Assembly: GCF_964275005.1 (NCBI RefSeq)
Contig: NW_027307651.1
Location: forward strand, 248,001-312,000
From: Diadema setosum
Lineage: Eukaryota; Echinodermata; Echinoidea; Diadematoida; Diadematidae
DNA length: 64,000 bases
Direction of reading: 5' to 3'
A program made the translations under genes and the position numbers. Under the pieces are notes generated by a model. It saw only the letters and a program-made list of their open reading frames with translations, searched no databases and was not told the DNA's origin. The stretch's first letter is position 1. Every line of letters begins with the position of its first letter. Of the stretch, positions 22,131-31,757 are shown piece by piece.

Positions 22131-25100
22131 CTAAAAAATATGTTCTACAGGGGACCATTTCTTATAATGAAAATTTAGTTTGTTTGTTCGTTTTGCAATG
22201 TTGGATTCTATATGTCGGATGTTAACAATAAATGCTGTCAATCCATGAAATTTCACACCTGTATCTTTGCATCTCTGAATATATATGTACCTTTTGTATA
22301 ACAATATTAAGTGATTCAATAAATTCCTGTGGGGCCCTTTCCAGTCTTTGATGAATCCAAACATTACTCTAATTCTTGTACAATCCTCTAATTTGACATG
22401 AAAGATCGTACCAATTTCATCCACAAATTTTTGAAGTAATTCTTTGGCAGCTTTACAATCAAAAAACAAATGTACAGGGGTCTCAGCACATGACTTACAA
22501 AGCGTACACAACTCTGATTCTGATATTTTCATCTTAAACAATCTTTCATTTGTGTAAAGTATATTATGCGACAACTTGAACTGAAATTCTCTCAATTTTA
22601 CTTCAATTGTACATGTAAATGGCAACATATATATTTGTGTCCAATCTTCTGGTTGAATTCCATACTTGCCAGCAAAAACTGTTTCGCAAACAGGTCTTGA
22701 TTTAATCTCTTTTAAAAATTCCTCATATATTGGTTTTGATTTTACATCTTGTAACTGTGAGATAATAAGATCCTTTTGTTTATGCGCCACTTCTTCTTTG
22801 CAAAACATCTCCAATAAGAGTGTATTGAAGGAACATTTCGAGTATTTTTTAACAGAGTATACAATTGCCATATACATCATATTATATTTGCTTGGCATTC
22901 CTTTCCTTAACCAAAATTCAAAATCAATGAGCCGTCCATCAATACTAAATATTTGATATATATAACATAAACCTGCTTCAAAAAACGGTCTGCAGAATAT
23001 TGAGTGCTTATCAATCAAAATATTCTGGTTATTCCATACTGGTTGTTGTAGGATGTCTGCTTGGCTATTTTCATCACCAATAAAATCCTCATGTATGTTT
23101 GTCTTTAACCATATTCGTAGAATATTCTCATAAAATGGAGGGATACCCCTCTTATCAATAGTTTCAAGGGAATAATTACTTTGGAACACTAGAATTCCAC
23201 CAAGCCTTTTTAAGAAATAATCTCCCAATAGCACCCATTGATGGTTACGATTTCCATAATATCTTTTAACCCACTTAATTAACTGCGTATCAATCATACA
23301 TTGTAAATTGGGGAATTTGAGACCACCCTCAGCATATTGTGCATACATAGTTGACCTTGAAATCTTATCTGGGCCATTCCATAAAAAGGAAAACATTAAC
23401 TTCTCTACTTCTTTCACAAAATCTTGAGGAATTTCAACGTTTGACATCAAATAAATTATCTTAGACATAATAAATGTTTTCAAAATTTGAATTTTACCAA
23501 TTAACGTTAAATTACGATTTTTCCATATAGAAAATGTTCTCTTAATCTCACCCAATCGATCTTCAAAGTTTCTTCGGATTGCTTCTTTTTTGTCATATGA
23601 AAACCAAATTCCAAGAATTCTAAGACCATTGTCTGACCACTTTATCATCTGTGGCTTTTCTTTCGATAGTCTATCATTTCCTATCCACATTCCTTCTGAT
23701 TTGCTTCGGTTGAGGCAAAGGCCTGATATATCAGAAAATTCTTGAAAGCTTTCTAATAATACTGATAATGATTCTGTATCCTTACAAAAACATGTTATAT
23801 CATCAGCGTAAGCTGTATATTTAATCTGTTTTCCGAGCATCTCCATTCCAATGATTTTTGGATTATTTAACATTCTCATTAAATATATCTCGAGCCCTAA
23901 TATGAATAAAAGGGGGGCAAGGGGGTCGCCTTGGCGAACACCCCTTCCAATTTCAAAATAACCAGTGGTAAAGCCATTTATCAATACACAGCTATTTATA
24001 CCTGCATGCAATGTTCTCACCCATTGTATCATTGACGGACCAAAATTAAGACATTCTAAACACTGTAGTAAATACCTATGACTGAGTGAATCAAATGCTT
24101 TGGTAAGATCTAATGCTAACACAATTCCAGATACATTGTTGGCATCTGCATAGAACATTAAGTCTGAAATCAATCTTATACCTTCACCTATATATCTGTC
24201 TTTAATAAATGCTGTTTGCTGATGATTTATCAAATTACCAATGATTTTGGACATACGTTTCGCTAGACATTTAGAAAGTATCTTTGCATCCACATTTATT
24301 AAGGTGATTGGTCGCCAATTACCCAATAATCTCTTATCTTTATTGGATTTAGGAATCAATTTAATTATTCCTTGCCTCTGTGACACTGACATACTTCCTT
24401 TTTCAAAAGCATGGTTAAATGATCCTATTAGTTCTTTAGAAATCAAAGACCAAAATGTCTCATAAAATTCCACCGATAAGCCATCATTACCAGGTGTTTT
24501 ATTTTTTGACATCCCAAGGAGGACTTCCCTTGCCTCTTCATGTGTTATCAGACCTTCACAAGAGGCCTTTTCATCTTCCGTGAGGTGTTTTAAGCAGGAA
24601 CTTTTTATGTAATCATAACTCACTTTGTCAGACACTGTATCCCTATTTTCAAACTGTTTACCAAACGATTTCATCACAAAATTTCGTATATGATGGGGAT
24701 GTTCAAGAAGTTCCTCACCTGTATCTAATACATCTATGTTTGTACTCTGTGCTTGTGTCTTTTTCAATGATAAAAAATATTTTGTACTCTTCTCTCCTTT
24801 CTCGTACCAGGTACATCTTGAACGTAATATGGCCCCCTCTGCTAAATAGTTGTACATGCAGTTAAGTTCCTGTTCAATTTTCTCTTTCTTTTCCCATTTT
24901 TGCTCATTCATTTCTGTCGGGTCCATGTCATTTATTATTTTCAATTCTTGTTCTAATTCTTTTCTTCTAATTTCTTTTATATTTTTCTTCCTTTTAGAAA
25001 ATGTGATTGTAAATTCTCGTATTTTGAATTTTAACCAATCCCATAATTTTCCTTTATCATTTTTATCTTCCCATTCATTTACCCACATCTCATAATGTCC

Positions 25101-25913
25101 CTTTAAATTTTCAACATACTCGACATCATTAAGTAAGCTGTTATTAAACTTCCAATAAGATGGGCCCACAGTGTACTCTTTAATTCTCAGATGTAAATTC
25201 ACAAAGTCATGATCTGACAAAACACAGGGGACCATATCACAATCTGTCACCATATTTTGTACAGACTCATGGATTAACCAGAAATCCAGTCTTGACTGAA
25301 CACAAGGATTGGAGCGTCTCCAAGTAAATCGTCTTAATAACGGGTTCTTGTCTCTCCAGATATCTATTACATGGTAAACGTTTTTAATATTTTCTATTAT
25401 TTCACAAGAGTGCTTCCAAGTGGACTTCATATTACCGCCCTCTCGGTCCAATGCCAAATTTTGAATGAAATTAAAATCTCCCCCTATTAATATTGTCTGT
25501 TCCGCATCATAATATTCTTGTATAGTCAAGTCTACAGCTTTAAAAAAATGCATGTGGTCTTTTTCATTATTTGGTGCATATACATTACATATCATAAATT
25601 TTTTTCCATATACTTCCATTTTAACCAGCAAAAATCTCCCGTTAGAATCTTTCACTGTCTCTGTCAATTTTATATGTGGGGTTTTCCGAAATATGATACA
25701 CACTCCCCTACTAGAGGAGGTTCCATGACTGAATACAATATCGGCTCTTAATTGGTTCTTCCATAAATTTTCATCCTTATCAGTCGAATGGGTTTCCTGT
25801 AATAAAATAATATCCTTTTTTAATTTGGATAAAAAACAAAAGTATTTTTTCCTGGCTTTAAAGTCCCCTAACCCATTAACATTATGGGTCATTAACTTCA
25901 GATCCATATACAT
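22131..25913 (-). CDS. L1 ORF2: endonuclease and reverse transcriptase
   Basis: The 1260-codon protein carries out target nicking and reverse transcription for retrotransposition in the nucleus. An N-terminal apurinic-type endonuclease is shown by THNVNGLG (about residues 8-15), LLQETHS, GDFNF and the C-terminal SDHDFV catalytic pair. The linker GEKSTKYFLSLKK is typical of L1/Tx1 elements. The reverse transcriptase has GNWRPITLINVDAKILSK, LDLTKAFDSLSH, RGVRQGDPLAPLLF and the catalytic YADD at residues 702-705. A C-terminal Cys-His motif (CTLCKSC...H...C, about residues 1136-1153) matches the zinc-knuckle-like end of L1 ORF2. No stop or frameshift is present. Length is in the usual range for the family. 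The start MYMDLK was chosen because it is the first ATG in frame and endonuclease homology begins at once. Confidence 0.95.
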   Translation of the reverse strand: MYMDLKLMTHNVNGLGDFKARKKYFCFLSKLKKDIILLQETHSTDKDENLWKNQLRADIVFSHGTSSSRGVCIIFRKTPHIKLTETVKDSNGRFLLVKMEVYGKKFMICNVYAPNNEKDHMHFFKAVDLTIQEYYDAEQTILIGGDFNFIQNLALDREGGNMKSTWKHSCEIIENIKNVYHVIDIWRDKNPLLRRFTWRRSNPCVQSRLDFWLIHESVQNMVTDCDMVPCVLSDHDFVNLHLRIKEYTVGPSYWKFNNSLLNDVEYVENLKGHYEMWVNEWEDKNDKGKLWDWLKFKIREFTITFSKRKKNIKEIRRKELEQELKIINDMDPTEMNEQKWEKKEKIEQELNCMYNYLAEGAILRSRCTWYEKGEKSTKYFLSLKKTQAQSTNIDVLDTGEELLEHPHHIRNFVMKSFGKQFENRDTVSDKVSYDYIKSSCLKHLTEDEKASCEGLITHEEAREVLLGMSKNKTPGNDGLSVEFYETFWSLISKELIGSFNHAFEKGSMSVSQRQGIIKLIPKSNKDKRLLGNWRPITLINVDAKILSKCLAKRMSKIIGNLINHQQTAFIKDRYIGEGIRLISDLMFYADANNVSGIVLALDLTKAFDSLSHRYLLQCLECLNFGPSMIQWVRTLHAGINSCVLINGFTTGYFEIGRGVRQGDPLAPLLFILGLEIYLMRMLNNPKIIGMEMLGKQIKYTAYADDITCFCKDTESLSVLLESFQEFSDISGLCLNRSKSEGMWIGNDRLSKEKPQMIKWSDNGLRILGIWFSYDKKEAIRRNFEDRLGEIKRTFSIWKNRNLTLIGKIQILKTFIMSKIIYLMSNVEIPQDFVKEVEKLMFSFLWNGPDKISRSTMYAQYAEGGLKFPNLQCMIDTQLIKWVKRYYGNRNHQWVLLGDYFLKRLGGILVFQSNYSLETIDKRGIPPFYENILRIWLKTNIHEDFIGDENSQADILQQPVWNNQNILIDKHSIFCRPFFEAGLCYIYQIFSIDGRLIDFEFWLRKGMPSKYNMMYMAIVYSVKKYSKCSFNTLLLEMFCKEEVAHKQKDLIISQLQDVKSKPIYEEFLKEIKSRPVCETVFAGKYGIQPEDWTQIYMLPFTCTIEVKLREFQFKLSHNILYTNERLFKMKISESELCTLCKSCAETPVHLFFDCKAAKELLQKFVDEIGTIFHVKLEDCTRIRVMFGFIKDWKGPHRNLLNHLILLYKRYIYIQRCKDTGVKFHGLTAFIVNIRHIESNIAKRTNKLNFHYKKWSPVEHIF

Positions 25914-26292
25914 ATTTCACAAGTAGGTAACCTTGAAAATTCTTATGACCCACCATGATCAGGACAAAACAGACAACAAAACATTGGCAATGAAAAAAAC
26001 ACACATACAATTTGCATGAAATCGAGTAAAACATGATCACAAGGAATCCAAGTGCCCCTGGGCATCTTCACAGTTATTTTTTCCTCAGGTTGGCAAAAAC
26101 AAATGATTTTCCCTACCACTTAATCACATGAATAGTGTATCTTGTCTTCGGAGATATCAACTGTTAATATACTGCTGGCATGACAGGGTGCTGACTGCTG
26201 AGCTATGGCAGTCGTGTCAAGAGCTTTTCAAAGTATGTCGTATTTTGTTAGACCATTGTCTACTGTGCAAAAGCAAACTGCCAATAACCATT

Positions 26293-27285
26293 CTATCTTG
26301 TGGTGTGCTGCTTGTACTCCACTTCTTTTCCGCTCTCAGTCTCCCTGTAAAACAATCGCGCCGGATATTTGAAGTACACCTTTCGCTTTGGGTCCTCCTC
26401 TTTCAGCTTTCGTTTCAGTGGCAGCAATTTCCTCCTGCTTTCTCGCACTTCCACCGGCAGCATCTCATCGACAAATATCTGGTGATCCTTTCCGTTGTGC
26501 TGAAAAGGCCTCTCCTTCAAATATCTGCGGGCACTGCTGATCACTGTTTGTCTGGTTGTGTATCTACTGAAAGCTACCACAACTGGGCGAGGAGGACCGG
26601 GTTTTGGCCTGATGCGGCCTGTGCGATGAGCTCTTTCAATGCTCACTTCACCTTCCATTTGCATATTTGACTTGGCAAATTCTTTGATCAATTGCTCACA
26701 CTTCCCAGTGTTTTCAGCACCTTCGGGAAATCCGTAAAACACAGCCGTATTCCTCATCTCTCTCGCAGTGAGGTCAACAAGACGCTCTCTCAATTTCATA
26801 TTCTCCTTTTCTTGCTTGTTTACTTGGTCCTGTAACTGTTTGATATCAAAACGGCACGACTCTTGCTCCTCTTTCAAGTTACTGATTTCTTTCTCATTTG
26901 TTTCAATCTTACCAAGAGCTGTGTCCAACCTGGATGTGAGATTGGAGTTCATTTCGTCTATCTTGTGGATAAGGGTCGCGAGTAGTTCATCTGTGGTTGA
27001 CTTCTCCCCGTCTACTCGTCGTTTTTTCTCAAGCGAGGAGCGTGGAGGTGATTCCGCCGACGCGCCCGGGCTGGTTCCCTCCAGATCTCGGTGAAGTGGA
27101 TTCACTACCGTGTGCACTGCAGAGTCAGTTAAGCCGTGTGCATTATCACTGTCACTGTGCTCTTGCGTAGCCTTCTCCGTAGTAGCGTCGCTAAAATCCA
27201 TCTTAGGGTCAGAATCCTCCTTTTCCTTGAAATAATGGGAGATTGTAACGACTCCTTGGTCTAAGATCCTTTTTCTCGATGTCAT
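26293..27285 (-). CDS. L1 ORF1: coiled-coil/RRM RNA-binding protein
   Basis: The 330-codon protein has the layout of L1 ORF1p, the RNA chaperone that coats the element RNA. A low-complexity acidic N-terminus is followed by a heptad-rich coiled coil at about residues 98-172 (ending RERLVDLTAREMRNTAV), then an RRM-like domain (FYGFPE near 184-189, ERAHRTGR near 217-224) and a basic C-terminal domain rich in RRK and KRK. The strings ERAHR and VFYGFPE are characteristic of the Transposase_22/L1 ORF1 family. A possible PCNA-binding-like string, TISHYF, lies at residues 14-19. Its frame is intact, upstream of ORF2 on the same RNA, with a 379-nt spacer. Confidence 0.92.
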   Translation of the reverse strand: MTSRKRILDQGVVTISHYFKEKEDSDPKMDFSDATTEKATQEHSDSDNAHGLTDSAVHTVVNPLHRDLEGTSPGASAESPPRSSLEKKRRVDGEKSTTDELLATLIHKIDEMNSNLTSRLDTALGKIETNEKEISNLKEEQESCRFDIKQLQDQVNKQEKENMKLRERLVDLTAREMRNTAVFYGFPEGAENTGKCEQLIKEFAKSNMQMEGEVSIERAHRTGRIRPKPGPPRPVVVAFSRYTTRQTVISSARRYLKERPFQHNGKDHQIFVDEMLPVEVRESRRKLLPLKRKLKEEDPKRKVYFKYPARLFYRETESGKEVEYKQHTTR

Positions 27286-27377
27286 TTTGACTTTTCAAAC
27301 TGTAATAGGCGAAATGAGCTGCAATTTTATTTCCTCCTAATGCCTCCGTACCACTCAGGCACGTCCTAACCGCACAG

Positions 27378-27388
27378 CGCCATCTTGG
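27378..27388 (-). promoter_or_regulatory. YY1-like site at +6 to +16 of the L1 element
   Basis: On the element sense strand the first bases read GGAATCCAAGATGGCGCTG. CCAAGATGGCG matches the core bound by the zinc-finger factor YY1. Mammalian L1 has a YY1 site (CAAGATGGC) at almost the same distance from its 5' end, where it sets the transcription start. That it works the same way here is inference. Confidence 0.55.
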
Positions 27389-27393
27389 ATTCC

Positions 27394-27407
27394 TCCTTGT
27401 AAGTATT
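27394..27407. repeat. Target-site duplication of the L1 element (5' side)
   Basis: TCCTTGTAAGTATT, identical to 21733-21746. Confidence 0.9.
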
Positions 27408-28351
27408 AATGTTAGCTGGGCATGTCACGAAACATGCTCCAAAACAGAAGCCCCGAAGTTGTGATTCCATTGAGACAGTTTCATAAGGAGTATGATAGTC
27501 CGTGATATATACACCGAGAACTCACAATTTAACTTATGTACACAAAAAAAAACAACATCTTACCTCCTACCCTTCTCTCTTGCAAATACGCGTATCTGTG
27601 TATTAGACAATGTTAGGGCACAATCTTACTACTAACAGCCTCGATCAAATATCCCGCATGTACTTTCATTATTTTAAAGTAATATAATGTATATTTACAT
27701 TTGAACATAGGGCTGGAAATACATCCAGCATCGTTTCGCTTGTTTCTCATTGTTTTATATGGTTACAATTTGTTATCCCGATTTCTGTAGGTTCGTTATT
27801 CCAAAGGTGCGTAATCCCGAAAATCGTTAGTTAATTTATTCGAAGACAATATAAGATTCTTTATTTCGAAGGTACGTCAGTCACTGTTTTCTTCTTTGTG
27901 TGTGTGTGTGTGTGTGTGTTTGCGCGTGCGCGCATGTGTGTGTGTGTGCGTGTGTGTGTGTTTTCATTTTCGGACCAACCAATGTTAACGAACATTATTC
28001 AATTTCAACATCTATCGTGTCTATAGGTATACGGTATTCCGGAATAATAACACCAAACTTAGGAACAACGAACATTACCGTTTTCTGTTGTATTTATAGT
28101 AAAATTAATACTCCTTCAGAGCAAATTCTGTTTTACATTCTGATAAGATATCATACAATGTTACAGTGGCTATGGGAATGTCAGTCATATTTTGTTTTCT
28201 TTCGCTACTTATTTCGAAGGCTCTATACTTAGTATAGGTCCACTAAGTCAAAAAAACAAAAACAAAATGAAGTTCCAATCAAAAGTAGCAATTTGGGGAA
28301 TTGACCGAACCATGCCACTACAAGAATATTGGAGTAAAGTATTATAGTGAA
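27408..28351. repeat. GT microsatellite flanked by GGTTCGTTATTCC-type repeats
   Basis: Around an imperfect (GT)n tract at 27897-27960 lie diverged, partly inverted copies of GTAGGTTCGTTATTCC, GGTGCGTAATCCCG and CGGTATTCCGGAATAATAAC. No coding exon recognised. Confidence 0.5.
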
Positions 28352-28356
28352 GTGAA
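28352..28356. repeat. 5-bp target duplication GTGAA, left
   Basis: Identical to 35749-35753, at the other end of the LTR element. Confidence 0.9.
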
Positions 28357-29494
28357 TGTCACAGCCGGTGAAAGCGTGTGATTGCTTGTTGGTCCAGTGT
28401 GACTCCTTGAATACAGGACTCAGACAAAGTAAGCACAAAACACCATAATTCCGGAAATTATGAGCTTTATTTCCGGTCTTTCAATTTAGATACAAATAAG
28501 ATGGTGGTACAAGAAACAAAACAACAGACACGTCACATACGCCCATGCACACAGTTCAGTCAACGCTTATCATGACACCTCAAATCTCACTCTGACGACG
28601 TAATGCTTGAACGCCGGCTTCATATCAATCTCCTAACTATTCATAGCATAGAGAAAACTTAACAAATATTTCGCAATATGGCCATGAATATTGCCTAAAA
28701 TTTACTCCGGTTACAGATATGGTTTTGCATAAGCTTCTTTAATTAAACTCAACACTTGCGATAACTCGTCAGTTTATACTACCTGTGCGCACAGTCTACA
28801 ATTAGGGGTTTGAATATTAACAGTCCAAAGTGTTCCTTTCCGGATAAACAAAACCTGGTATTGTCATGCTGAAGTTGTCTCCGTGATCGTCGAAGTCGAA
28901 CGCGAAACAGTTCGCTGCGAAGACGGAGTGCAAGTCCTCGTCGAAGGGACGGTTTCCAACTGGATGTGTAGTACACGGCGGGTTCCTTCCTTGTCCGAAG
29001 TGGCCCGAACACATTCTCACGAGCTGGGGTTATCTTTGCACGGCGTGCACGTGTTGTCTACGTACACCCGAATGACCCAAGTTAACGCCATAGTTTGGTG
29101 GCTAAAAACTGCCGGTATCCGACCTCATATCGTCTGCTCAAGCCTTTTCCAGCAGACCCTGCAGTCTAACTGCTGCCCCTGCAACTGCTGCATAGCCACT
29201 GAGGTTGCTTCTATGAAGCCAGTATGACATGTGGTTGTATTGCCCCTATGTATTAAATCAACTTGCATTGTTCTGTGCAAACACCTGTAGCTTCCCCAGC
29301 ACAGTGCTGCTCCACACTGGCAGCCAGACACTGTATGATTTCAGCAATGTATTGTTGCTAGGCCAGATTTCTATACACAGGAATGTTCTGTCCAGGTGTT
29401 CATAACTCCCTTTTGTCTGTCGGTAGTAGCCCAGATTCTTGAGTAGGGCGTAACAATAGCAATAGGAAAATCAGGGGAGAAATGACTTGTAACA
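28357..29494 (-). repeat. 3' LTR of the Gmr1-like element
   Basis: 1138 bp, TGTCACAGCC...CTTGTAACA on the plus strand, nearly identical to 34608-35748. Open frames within it occur in both LTRs and on both strands and show no family resemblance; I treat them as non-coding. Confidence 0.95.
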
Positions 29495-29507
29495 TGATCC
29501 CCCATTT
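29495..29507 (-). promoter_or_regulatory. Polypurine tract next to the 3' LTR
   Basis: On the element strand, AAATGGGGGATCA lies directly before the LTR start TGTTACAAG, the expected site for plus-strand DNA priming. The block between here and the end of pol (29508-29767) is untranslated. Confidence 0.6.
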
Positions 29508-29767
29508 CTAGAAAATATTTCATATTTTCTCACAACATTACAAGCATTTATCCTACCAACAGCCTCTATAAACTCAGACTAATGGCAACATGTAAACATC
29601 AACATCAATGAACCTCAACACATATATTAAGTTGCCATGGTTACGTTTCGATTCTGTTTCAACTTTTCACCGATCGTGTCTTCTTTGGACAGAATCATAT
29701 TGCATCCTATCTGGGTACATGGGTAAATGATAAAAAAAAAATAATAAATCGACTTCATCCTTATAGC

Positions 29768-30640
29768 CTACTTGGCTACTCTACTGAGAAAATCAGCTCC
29801 GACATTCTCTGAGCCAGGAATTGCTTCAATTCTGAACCGAAATGGTTGAAGGGCCAACGCCCACCTCATCACTCGGCTATTCGTACACTTGGCCTGATTG
29901 ATGTAGGCAAGTGGGCGGTGGTCAGTCTCAATTGTGAACTCGTTACCTTCTAGGTACACTTGGAATTTGCTAATTCCCCATACTAGAGCTAGGCATTCCC
30001 TCTCTATGGTAGAATAAGCTTGTTCACGGGGCAGTAGCGTCCTACTGCCATAGGCTATGGGGAACTTCTCATCATTGTGTTCTTGCAGTAAAACTGCGCC
30101 TATTCCCGTCGAAGATGCGTCAGTACGCAGAATGAACGGTTCGGCTAGGTCTGGGAGACTAAGGATAGGGGCGGTACTAAGGCATGCCTTAAGCTTCTGG
30201 AAGGCTTCTTCCTCTCGCTCACTCCATGTAAGCTGCCTTGGTGTGCGGTTCTTAGTCAAATCGGTCAACGGGGCTGCAATGGACGCAAAGGCGGGGATAA
30301 ACTTGCGATAGTAACTCGCAAGCCCAATGAAGGAGCGCATCTCCTTCTTGGTCTCAGGCCTAGGGGCGGTGAGAATTTTCTCTACCTTGTCCTGTTGGGG
30401 CTTCAACTTGGCCTCCTGTACTACATGGCCTAGGAATTCTACCTGTGTGCATCCTACTTGGCATTTGCTTGGCCTAGCCGTTAGTCCTGCTGACCTAAGT
30501 CGTACGAAGAGTTCATGTAGAACTCGCATGTGCTCTTCCCATGTAGGGGTATGGATGAGTACATCATCTAGATAGTTGTGAACATGAGGCAGTCCTCGCA
30601 ACAGTGTCCTCATAACCCTACTGAACGTAGCGGGCGCATT
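29768..30640 (-). CDS. Gmr1-like pol, second half: RT palm/thumb and RNase H
   Basis: After a frameshift near 30640 the frame resumes within the reverse transcriptase at NAPATFSRVM. It carries the catalytic YLDDVLIHT, the EFLGHVV strand, and the connection region FIGLASYYRKFI typical of gypsy RT. RNase H follows, with RTDASSTGIGAVLLQ, ERECLALVWG and the ETDHRPL catalytic aspartate region. It ends with ADFLSRVAK and a stop at 29768. RNase H is the last domain; no integrase follows, which confirms the rearranged domain order. The open frame extends further upstream (to 30829), but that part is out of frame with RT and not homologous. Confidence 0.9.
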   Translation of the reverse strand, partial: NAPATFSRVMRTLLRGLPHVHNYLDDVLIHTPTWEEHMRVLHELFVRLRSAGLTARPSKCQVGCTQVEFLGHVVQEAKLKPQQDKVEKILTAPRPETKKEMRSFIGLASYYRKFIPAFASIAAPLTDLTKNRTPRQLTWSEREEEAFQKLKACLSTAPILSLPDLAEPFILRTDASSTGIGAVLLQEHNDEKFPIAYGSRTLLPREQAYSTIERECLALVWGISKFQVYLEGNEFTIETDHRPLAYINQAKCTNSRVMRWALALQPFRFRIEAIPGSENVGADFLSRVAK

Positions 30641-31757
30641 ATACGAGCCCAAAGGGCATGACACGAAATTGATAGAGCCCGCTAGGACTCCGGAATGCAG
30701 TCTTCTCTTTAGCGTCTTGGGACAGTGGTATCTGCCAATACCCTTTATATAGATCCAGTTTAGAGAAGAACATAGAACCTGACAGATTAGCGAAAATCTC
30801 ATCTGGGTTGGGTAATGGTTCAGCGTCAAACACAGTAATGCGGTTTAGTTGACGAAAATCAATACAAAACCGATTGCTTCCGTCAGACTTTCTCACTATG
30901 ACTATGGGGGATGAATAGGGGGAATCTGACGGTTCTATTACCCCCATTTTGACCATCTTTTGAGTCTCTTCTTCGATCACACTTTTCATCGTATGGGGTA
31001 CGGGGTACGGTCTCTGCCGTATTGGGTCAGAAGATGTGAGTTTGATCGAGTGCTCTCCTAATGTGGTCTTACCTGGGACATCAGTCAAAACATCCTGAAA
31101 GTTAGTCAAGAGAGACTTTACTTGTTCTTCTTGTGCCTTACTCAAGTCAGAACTTATCAAGACATCTTCACAGGTCTCTTTTCCCTCAAAGACTGGTAGC
31201 TCTAGGCTCATTTTGCGGGACATTCCATCACATCCTGCAGTGTGAGACATCTCTAGTTCAGTTTCCACTGTGTATTCATTCTCATCTACAATGGTGGCTT
31301 GTGCACCAACCTCTACCTTTGATTCAGTGTTTTCCTGAGGCTTTTTCTGACCTCCATCTACTTCTACCTCTCTTTCGATGTACTTCTTCAGCATATTTGC
31401 ATGAAAGGTCTTTATCGTTCCATTCACATCTAGCCTATAGTCCTGATCGCTTAGCTTGTGAACTACAGTGAACGGTCCTTTCCACTGAAGGAGCATCTTA
31501 TGGTCTGTAGGCAAGAGAAGCAATACCTTCTCACCTGGCCTAAATTGTCTGTCTCTACTCTTCCTATTGTAGTACTTCTTGCTCCTAGCCATGGACTTTC
31601 TGAGTTCCTGCTGAGCTACATCTAGAGTTGTCTCTAGGCGTTCCCTAAGATCTACTGTGTACTGATACTCTGTCTGTACCTCATCATTTGGCGACTGGCC
31701 TGACCAAAGTTCTTTCAAGATTGAGAGGGGACCTCTCACACAACGTCCATATATCAA
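30639..31757 (-). CDS. Gmr1-like pol, middle: integrase C-terminus and RT N-terminus
   Basis: This frame begins where the integrase core of the preceding frame breaks off (YGRCVRGPLSILKELW is the usual post-core integrase segment). It continues with KYYNRKSRDRQFRPGEKVLLLLP and the small barrel-like WKGPFTVVHKLSDQDYRL region of the integrase C-terminal domain. A spacer of about 120 residues follows, then RT begins: KMGVIEPSDSPYSSPIVIV, FCIDFRQLN, FSKLDLYKGYWQIPL and the RVMPFGL motif, where a +1 shift stops the frame at 30639. The first codon as drawn is TTG, so this is a continuation of the upstream frame and not an independent start. Confidence 0.9.
   Translation of the reverse strand: MIYGRCVRGPLSILKELWSGQSPNDEVQTEYQYTVDLRERLETTLDVAQQELRKSMARSKKYYNRKSRDRQFRPGEKVLLLLPTDHKMLLQWKGPFTVVHKLSDQDYRLDVNGTIKTFHANMLKKYIEREVEVDGGQKKPQENTESKVEVGAQATIVDENEYTVETELEMSHTAGCDGMSRKMSLELPVFEGKETCEDVLISSDLSKAQEEQVKSLLTNFQDVLTDVPGKTTLGEHSIKLTSSDPIRQRPYPVPHTMKSVIEEETQKMVKMGVIEPSDSPYSSPIVIVRKSDGSNRFCIDFRQLNRITVFDAEPLPNPDEIFANLSGSMFFSKLDLYKGYWQIPLSQDAKEKTAFRSPSGLYQFRVMPFGLV

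Larger units (their letters stand above)
21747..27393 (-). mobile_element. Full-length L1-clade (L1/Tx1-like) non-LTR retrotransposon
   Basis: The element lies on the minus strand, 5' end at 27393. It has a 108-nt 5' UTR, intact ORF1 (330 codons), a 379-nt spacer, intact ORF2 (1260 codons), a 3' UTR with AATAAATAAA near 21776-21785, and a poly(A) tail (a T run on the plus strand from 21745). The 14-bp target duplication TCCTTGTAAGTATT is present and identical at 21733-21746 and 27394-27407. Intact frames plus a perfect duplication indicate recent insertion by target-primed reverse transcription, and the copy could be a source element. It sits between host Ig exons. Confidence 0.95.

Noticed and set aside
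24241..25751. Plus-strand open frames within the L1 region
   Set aside because: They are antisense shadows of ORF2.
28779..29331. Reading frames inside the LTRs (also at 35030-35585)
   Set aside because: They exist on both strands in identical LTR copies and have no family resemblance; best explained as non-coding LTR sequence.
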